A DNA stretch of 21,030 nucleotides from CAWHPS01 sp963831235 (GTDB taxonomy: Bacteria > Fibrobacterota > OXYB2-FULL-49-7 > JAEUSG01): the NCBI GenBank assembly GCA_963831235.1, contig CAWHPS010000032.1, positions 1 to 21,030 on the forward strand, in the 5' to 3' direction. Positions 15,928 through 21,030 of the stretch are shown here, piece after piece. The notes beneath the pieces are model-generated. The model did not search any database, was not told the origin of the DNA, and saw nothing but the letters and a program-made list of their open reading frames with translations. The translations under genes were made by a program, and so were the position numbers. Numbering within the stretch: the first letter of the stretch is position 1; each line of letters starts with the position of its first letter.

Positions 15928-17070
15928 TCACTGATTAATATGCACCACTTTTGCCGGGGGAAATCCGTTGAAATAAGTTGAAGACGCCCCGCTATAAGCG
16001 CCAATGTTTTTGCTTATAAGAAGGTCTCCACGCATAAGATCACCTGGCAATTCTTCTGACATTGAAACAACATCCAGCGCATCGCATGTAGGACCGAAAA
16101 CTGTGCAAATCTGACGAGGGCCTTTTTTTATCGAACTAAAGTGATACTGGCAATGGTCAAACAGAATACCGGAAAAGGTATGATAAACACCATCGTCAAT
16201 ATAGTAGCAAAGCTTGCCGTCACGCACGGCCTTGCCAATGATTTTTGTAACTGATACAGCGGCTGTTGCAACCATGAACCTGCCGGGTTCCGCAAGAATC
16301 TGTATGTCTTTTGGGAATAAGCGATCAATCTCAGAGTTTATTTTCTTTGCAAGCTCTCGAAAAGGTTTTACCGTGGCATCATAAGGAGCGGGAAACCCGC
16401 CGCCAATATCAAGCAGGTTCATCTTCGTATACCCCCTGTCCTTTGCCTCCTGAAAGATATTTGCCGCAAGGTTTATTGCCTGAACATAATTGTCGAAATT
16501 CGTTGTCTGGCTTCCGACATGGAAACTTAAGCCTTCAACAACAAGCCCCGCCTTTTCAGCTTCAAGGATTAAATCAACAGCCTCGCCCGGAGCAGCACCA
16601 AATTTCGAGGAAAGCTCGACCATGGCACCGGTGTTCGGCACCTTAAGCCGTAAAACAAGCCCTGCATGAGGCGCGTATTTCTTAACCTTAAGGATTTCCT
16701 CGCTGTTATCGTAAGTCACCAGGGCTTTGTATTGATCCAGCTCCTTTAAGGTTTCGTTTGCCTTAATTGTATGAGCGTAAATGATCTTGTCCCAAATCCA
16801 ATCCTGCCGCTCTTTGGCCGGCATCTCTTTGATATACTCATGGACAATATTGAATTCAGGCATTGAGGCTACATCAAAACTTGCGCCGCAATCGAATAGC
16901 GTTTTAACAACCGCGGATTCGGGAAGGGCCTTGACAGCGTAATAAGCCTGCACACGGGGGAGGTATTTTTTGAAGGTTGCATAATTCTTGCGCAGAATAT
17001 TGTGATCAACGACGAATAAGGGGGTACCGTGCTTCTTTGCAAGCTGCTTAATAATCTTGGTTGTGGCCAT
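15928..17070 (-). CDS. ornithine/lysine-type decarboxylase (alanine-racemase fold)
   Basis: This gene encodes 380 residues from the ATG at 17068-17070. A TTG one codon earlier is rejected because AGGAGG lies five bases before the ATG and would be too near the TTG. Lys47 in YYAVKALPE binds PLP; FHVGSQ (183-188), GGGFP (223-227) and EPGRF (261-265) bind the cofactor. YYIDDGVYHTF (about 289-299) and GPTCDALD (326-333, Cys329) are the substrate-aspartate and catalytic-cysteine motifs of ornithine decarboxylases and set it apart from diaminopimelate decarboxylase. It would make putrescine (cadaverine from lysine is possible), the amine used by the two facing spermidine enzymes. Two TATAAT sequences lie upstream on the minus strand (17099-17104 and 17085-17090) without a clear -35. 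Confidence 0.9.
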   Translation of the reverse strand: MATTKIIKQLAKKHGTPLFVVDHNILRKNYATFKKYLPRVQAYYAVKALPESAVVKTLFDCGASFDVASMPEFNIVHEYIKEMPAKERQDWIWDKIIYAHTIKANETLKELDQYKALVTYDNSEEILKVKKYAPHAGLVLRLKVPNTGAMVELSSKFGAAPGEAVDLILEAEKAGLVVEGLSFHVGSQTTNFDNYVQAINLAANIFQEAKDRGYTKMNLLDIGGGFPAPYDATVKPFRELAKKINSEIDRLFPKDIQILAEPGRFMVATAAVSVTKIIGKAVRDGKLCYYIDDGVYHTFSGILFDHCQYHFSSIKKGPRQICTVFGPTCDALDVVSMSEELPGDLMRGDLLISKNIGAYSGASSTYFNGFPPAKVVHINQ

Positions 17071-17111
17071 CAAGGCCTCCTTTCATTATAAGACATCGAT
17101 TATAAAAGTTT

Positions 17112-17234
17112 ACGTAATTGTTCAGGCGTCTTGCCGGTCCCCGAGTGCCAGCCGGGTGCCTCGATACATCCGCCAACGGCGGACACTCGGCAACCGGCTG
17201 GTGTATCGAGGGGCCGGAAAGATGCCTGAACAGT
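17112..17234. repeat. nested palindromic element (copy B) flanked by a 9-bp direct repeat
   Basis: This is a two-level palindrome of about 123 bases. The outer arms (GTTCAGGCGTCTTGCCGGTC from 17120, and its near complement ending at 17233) form an element like copy A in reverse orientation. At its apex, between GCCGG and CCGGC, sits a second palindrome (17155-17196) whose core 17161-17188 matches copy A. The sequence TAAAAGTTT occurs immediately left (17103-17111) and right (17235-17243), as a target duplication would. It fills the gap between the GH94 gene and the decarboxylase gene, both on the minus strand, and could stop or protect transcripts. Confidence 0.78.
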
Positions 17235-17253
17235 TAAAAGTTTCCGGCATATC

Positions 17254-20157
17254 CTATTTGCTGAAAATATAAGTCATTTTAATATCAAGTTTCTGCATGT
17301 CTTTTAAATTTGTAACTTCCGGCCTCTCTTTTGGCTCGTTGTTTATAGTAACCAGCGTTTGCTTTAAAACTTTACCCGAACCCTGTTTGCTTATTTCAAG
17401 TGAAAATGGTATCTGCCTGTATTTACAGATGCCTTCTGACATGTGTATTATGCGGCGAAAAGAAAGATTGTGATCAAGGACAGATGGCAAATTGGGTGAT
17501 ATGCTTACAGCAGGTAAAGTACCGTCATGCAATGCAAGTTTGACTCCTGCAATGGTCTGGAATATCTCTATTATCCAGTCAACTGACCCGGACAATCCGA
17601 AATACATGCCCTTGCCGAAATGCGGATCATTAACATCAGATATATATGAAGTGCATGGTGTTTCAAATGGGCCTGCAAGCCCTTCATCGCGTAGCGCGGA
17701 CATCATGGGTTTGAATTGACGCCAAACAGTATCAATTTGTCCGGGGATCGCAAGTCTGTAATTGTGCATAAATACCTGGCAATGGTGATATTCCCCGTTT
17801 TCAGCGCAGCCGGCAGGCAAGACACCCATCCTGCCCATGAGTTCAACAGAGTCTCTGTTGTTTGCTATCGGCTTTGTAAACATGACAAGCCCTAGCTTGT
17901 CATTATAAAACAGTTTATCAACCGTGTATAATATCTTTTGGATGATTTCATCAGAGCCAGGGACATCTTCAAGATATTGCCGCTTTGTATAGAGCATTTT
18001 AAGACAGAATGATTGCGCTGTCAATTCCCGGCGTTTGATTCCGTCGGAATCCCTGCCAAGATATGAGCCAAGCGTGTATCCGGTTTCCCCTGATGCGTAA
18101 TCAGGTGTTGTTCCATCAACTTTTAATTCATGAATGAAATCCAGAAAAGCTGATGGAAACCCTTTTGGCCCATCTTCCCATGCAACTTTAACTATGTTTT
18201 TCCGCAGCTCATTTGAAAAGCTTTTTAATTTACCGGTATTTATGTGGATGCCTGTTTCATTAAAGGAAGATAAAACTTTTCTTGATTCAAATATGTCGAT
18301 TGTTTCGATTAGCGTGCTAAAAACATGGGCCGATAATCTGACCTGCACTCCCCTTCCCTGCCCACGTGTTGCAGCATTCCTCACTTGTGATGTCCCGAAC
18401 ATGTCAAAAGGATCCGCCCAATCACCATACAAAACCTGAACAATTCCGTAAGGGCAATCCGCTGCATTGCGTTCAAAATTGGCGAATATCTCACGTATGA
18501 CTTCAGCAATACGATAAGTCTTTGAGCACCCGGTAATACCCGATGTTTCCGGGTGATCAGGGTCCGTGAGTCTTATTGTGGGAACTGTTTCGAGCAATAT
18601 GCTTGTATCGCCTGTTTCGCGGATGTACATATTTATAGAATTAATAAGCCAGACAGGGCTGTCTGTATATGGCCGGTTGTCGTTTTTAATTTCAGTGTTG
18701 CGGTTGTTCCATTGACTTGGATACTGGCGGGGGAACATTCCATGAAGCTTTTCCCTTAAAAGAAGCTGCCTGTCCGTAGGGAATGGGCCGTCATTGGTTA
18801 TATACATGAAGCCCATTACATAAACAAGGTCAGCTCGTACACGGCCCGGGTCTTCTTTCATCTTGGGCCACATGTCCTGGCCCCGGTCGCGGGTACCGAG
18901 TTCAATTCCATCCGCAAGCCTGGCACCATGTGCACGGCAGTTTTCATAGAGCTCGCTTACCCCAACCCATACGGAGTTTGCGTATTCCGCAACTGCCCTC
19001 TCGGAAAACAGCCCTACCTCAAAATATGGCCAGTGTTCACCACCAGCATCCTTTGGTAAAAAGGACTCGGATATTGCCGAAGTTGTGGATTTAATAAGGG
19101 TGGCACTCGCTTTTTCAAAGGATTTTGACATGGCCCGGTAAGTAGGATCAATATATCCTGACTCTTTTTTGAAAACATCAATGGCATCTTTATCAGTTAC
19201 ATACAAAAGTGATTGGTTGATTATTGCGTATTTGTTAGAATTGAGTTTAAATTCAAACCGAGTTGCGCCTATTGCAGCTGTTGCAAAGCGGTTGATTTTG
19301 GGGCCAGCACCACCTTCGAGCATTTTGCCAAAAAGAACAGCCTGGGGCATAACCGCCAATGCCGAGGTATCTCCAATAAATGTTGTATAGTCACAAGTTG
19401 ATTCTATTGGCTTGGCATTTAGAGTCAGGCTGTTGATGCGTTTGATTTGCAACACCTCGCTGTAAGGAACTGTTGCCGTCATTATTATATCATTTGGAGT
19501 TGCAGGATATCCCGCATCGTACCATAATTCCTTGTTGTAAACAAATCGCTGCGTACCGTGAAGATTAAAATATGTCCATAAAGTGCTGTTAAATAGTTTT
19601 TTACCAGTATTTTTAATAAAAACCTGTCTTAACAGAACAGGGCCTTTTGATGTTGTGACAAGTGAATATTTTATTGCTGTTACGAAACTTGTTCCGTTGT
19701 CGGATTTAAAGAACGAGCAAAACCACATTGCCCTGAAAGGGTTGCCGATTTTAACAATCTTTATTTTATGTGCCTTGCAATTCGTATTGATGTTCGGATT
19801 CATAAGTGAGGCATTGCAACTTGTTTTGTTGTTCTTGAATGCAATCCATATATTAGAGCTTGGCACACCACATTCTCTTTTTTCAACAGGATCAAAATGA
19901 CCTTCAAGGACTTTTACCTCCATCCCATTTAAAAGTTTTACAATAAATGATATTGATCCATTGGACATGAATGTGACGGTAGCATTGTTCTTGCTGTCAA
20001 CAAGCACGGACGGACAACCATTAGGATGTCCGTCATATATGGCTTCACTCTCAGGCCCATAGCCTCCAAGGCTATTTACGAGATATGCCGGCTTAAGATC
20101 GAGAATTCTTTCTGCTTCTTCCTGAAAAATATCGTAGTTGTCGGATTTAAGTCCCAT
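17254..20157 (-). CDS. GH94-family glycoside phosphorylase-like protein
   Basis: This gene encodes 967 residues without a signal peptide, so it is probably cytoplasmic. Residues 1-330 are the beta-sandwich part, starting with the NSLGGYG stretch. The helical barrel has IELGTRDRGQDMWP (419-431), YGDWAD (577-582, with the Asp expected to act as general acid), AENGEYHHC (785-793) and FGLSGSVDW (853-861, phosphate-site region), all counterparts of cellobiose/chitobiose phosphorylase motifs. PAVSISPNLPS near 882-892 is the usual C-terminal cap. Such enzymes split a beta-disaccharide with phosphate to a sugar 1-phosphate; the substrate here is not evident. At 967 residues it is longer than the roughly 800 of cellobiose phosphorylases. 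A GGGAG lies seven bases before the ATG. Confidence 0.82.
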   Translation of the reverse strand: MGLKSDNYDIFQEEAERILDLKPAYLVNSLGGYGPESEAIYDGHPNGCPSVLVDSKNNATVTFMSNGSISFIVKLLNGMEVKVLEGHFDPVEKRECGVPSSNIWIAFKNNKTSCNASLMNPNINTNCKAHKIKIVKIGNPFRAMWFCSFFKSDNGTSFVTAIKYSLVTTSKGPVLLRQVFIKNTGKKLFNSTLWTYFNLHGTQRFVYNKELWYDAGYPATPNDIIMTATVPYSEVLQIKRINSLTLNAKPIESTCDYTTFIGDTSALAVMPQAVLFGKMLEGGAGPKINRFATAAIGATRFEFKLNSNKYAIINQSLLYVTDKDAIDVFKKESGYIDPTYRAMSKSFEKASATLIKSTTSAISESFLPKDAGGEHWPYFEVGLFSERAVAEYANSVWVGVSELYENCRAHGARLADGIELGTRDRGQDMWPKMKEDPGRVRADLVYVMGFMYITNDGPFPTDRQLLLREKLHGMFPRQYPSQWNNRNTEIKNDNRPYTDSPVWLINSINMYIRETGDTSILLETVPTIRLTDPDHPETSGITGCSKTYRIAEVIREIFANFERNAADCPYGIVQVLYGDWADPFDMFGTSQVRNAATRGQGRGVQVRLSAHVFSTLIETIDIFESRKVLSSFNETGIHINTGKLKSFSNELRKNIVKVAWEDGPKGFPSAFLDFIHELKVDGTTPDYASGETGYTLGSYLGRDSDGIKRRELTAQSFCLKMLYTKRQYLEDVPGSDEIIQKILYTVDKLFYNDKLGLVMFTKPIANNRDSVELMGRMGVLPAGCAENGEYHHCQVFMHNYRLAIPGQIDTVWRQFKPMMSALRDEGLAGPFETPCTSYISDVNDPHFGKGMYFGLSGSVDWIIEIFQTIAGVKLALHDGTLPAVSISPNLPSVLDHNLSFRRIIHMSEGICKYRQIPFSLEISKQGSGKVLKQTLVTINNEPKERPEVTNLKDMQKLDIKMTYIFSK

Positions 20158-20241
20158 TATGACACTCCCATATTGCAGTTTTTTAAAATATTATGTTTAT
20201 TTGTTTGTTCAAATATAATATTGTCTCGAAAAATGTTGCGA

Positions 20242-20270
20242 GAGATAAACAAAGAAAGATTGTGTGTCAA
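20242..20270 (-). promoter_or_regulatory. possible promoter of the GH94-type gene
   Basis: On the minus strand a consensus TTGACA (20270-20265) is followed after 17 bases by a weak TATCTC (20247-20242). Further downstream AATATTAT and ATAATATT (20187-20194, 20215-20222) form an inverted repeat 20 bases apart in the leader, before the GGGAG ribosome site. Only the -35 is convincing. The remainder of 20158-20285 shows no gene. Confidence 0.38.
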
Positions 20271-20285
20271 CTAATATAATAAAAC

Positions 20286-20437
20286 AACCTCATCCCCCGA
20301 CCCCTTCTCCAGTTTACTGGAGAAGGGGAGTTCGAGTATCCTGCTTCACGGATATCAGTTTCCACAAGTGTCCCCTCTCCATGAGTTCCAAGGCAGAGCT
20401 TAGTGCTTACATGGAGAGGGGAAAAAGGGGTGAGGTT
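20286..20437. repeat. C/T-rich nested inverted-repeat element
   Basis: About 152 bases bounded by inverted ends AACCTCATCCCC (20286-20297) and GGGGTGAGGTT (20427-20437). Inside are two perfect hairpins: 20301-20328 (13-bp stem, CCCCTTCTCCAGT) and 20371-20383 with 20410-20422 (13-bp stem, TCCCCTCTCCATG). It starts three bases after the stop codon of the surface-protein gene on the minus strand, where it could act as a terminator. The build, with terminal inverted repeats and no gene, is that of a small non-autonomous repeat; it is unrelated to copies A and B. Confidence 0.72.
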
Positions 20438-20440
20438 AAA

Positions 20441-21030
20441 TCACTTCACAATAACCATCTTCTTCGTCTTCACAAACGTCTTGCCAACCTCTATTCTGTA
20501 CAGATAAACCCCGCTTGCGGTATATCTACCGTTATTGGCCTTGCCATTCCATTGCACTATATAGCGGTTCGGGGCGCGCTCATCGCATACCAGGTTCTTT
20601 ACAAGCTGTCCGCTAATGAGGTCTTTGTAATTTAATAGTATATGCTTGCGGTTATTGGTGGTTGAATTGAGTATCAGACTCGTACTTGTGCCATAATTAT
20701 AGCCTTGTGAACCTGATGTCTCATTCAGATAAGTATCCCATGTCTGGGACAGCGGCGTTGTTCCCTCCTGCTTTACTATTGTGACGGTGTCAGGGTCATA
20801 GTAAACAACAAGCTTGGGCCGCAGGGCCTTGTTAACTGCGTATTCTGATGAATAATATTTGATAAGCGTTGTTGTCAGGTCAGCATCCTGATCAGACAAT
20901 ATAAGCCCATCATTCGTGACTCCTGATACCCAGTCTTGAACAAGCGAGGTAACATCCCAGCGCGCCCAGGCATTAAGGCTGTTCACTTGTGTTTCGCAGG
21001 TCTTGACAGGCTCGCGGTCTTTCAGACTGT
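20441..21030 (-). CDS. surface protein with DNRLRE-type domain and C-terminal sorting domain, 5' end outside the window
   Basis: The frame is open to the right edge, so the N-terminus is missing; an internal GTG at 20986 is not the start, because the upstream codons (SLKDREPVKTCETQV) run on in frame. Visible are WARWDVTSLVQDWVSG and LILSDQD, the closing strands of a DNRLRE-type carbohydrate-binding-like domain, then KLVVYYDP. After a Thr/Ser/Asn-rich linker comes an FlgD/type IX-like domain: GQLVKNLVCDE, YIVQWNGKANNG, SGVYLYRIEVG and KKMVIVK at the end. The protein is therefore probably secreted and anchored at the cell surface. Its role and catalytic domain, if any, lie outside the window. 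Confidence 0.8.
   Translation of the reverse strand, partial: SLKDREPVKTCETQVNSLNAWARWDVTSLVQDWVSGVTNDGLILSDQDADLTTTLIKYYSSEYAVNKALRPKLVVYYDPDTVTIVKQEGTTPLSQTWDTYLNETSGSQGYNYGTSTSLILNSTTNNRKHILLNYKDLISGQLVKNLVCDERAPNRYIVQWNGKANNGRYTASGVYLYRIEVGKTFVKTKKMVIVK

Noticed and set aside
20286..20437. CRISPR repeats or a small RNA gene
   Set aside because: The hairpins are inverted, not regularly spaced direct repeats, and there is no promoter or known RNA fold; a repeat element explains them.

Overview
The window looks like chromosomal DNA of a didermic (Gram-negative-type) bacterium, probably of the FCB group (Fibrobacterota, Bacteroidota and relatives). Four things suggest this: two proteins end in Ig-like C-terminal domains of the type IX secretion/FlgD-like sorting type; a large protein joins a two-component-regulator-type beta-propeller to an outer-membrane barrel; two proteins carry Tat signals; and spermidine genes of the carboxyspermidine type are present. 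The Fibrobacterota-like placement is an inference from domain style only. No tRNA, rRNA, CRISPR array, integrase or transposase gene was seen.

Region 1 (1-2236): an (alpha/alpha)-toroid protein of unknown substrate on the minus strand, divergent from hslO (Hsp33 redox chaperone). Region 2 (2303-9753) is an envelope cluster. On the plus strand lies a Tat-exported DUF362 protein with a C-terminal sorting domain, split by a one-base frameshift. Converging on it is a four-gene minus-strand operon, in order of transcription: a propeller plus outer-membrane barrel protein (also split by a one-base shift), a Tat-exported fibronectin III-DUF362 protein, and two small DUF6599-type lipoprotein-like paralogues with the IDGGAE/IDGAAE motif. 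No defined function is known to me for this set. It is the best candidate here for an undescribed system.

Region 3 (9964-17070) is metabolic: a fused homocysteine S-methyltransferase/methylenetetrahydrofolate reductase, a terminator, then a carboxy(nor)spermidine decarboxylase and carboxy(nor)spermidine dehydrogenase pair, and, facing them, an ornithine/lysine-type decarboxylase of the alanine-racemase fold. Together the last three would make putrescine and convert it to spermidine without decarboxylated SAM. A stand-alone AAA ATPase with a DUF4143 nuclease-like end sits inside this cluster behind a perfect 36-bp AT-rich palindrome that overlaps its likely -10 box.

Region 4 (17254-21030): a GH94-type sugar phosphorylase and the 3' part of a surface protein with a DNRLRE-type domain and a sorting domain, cut by the window edge. 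Three palindromic intergenic repeats punctuate the map (9781-9851, 17112-17234, 20286-20437). The first two belong to one family. The 17112 copy is nested, one element inside another, and is flanked by a 9-bp direct repeat.
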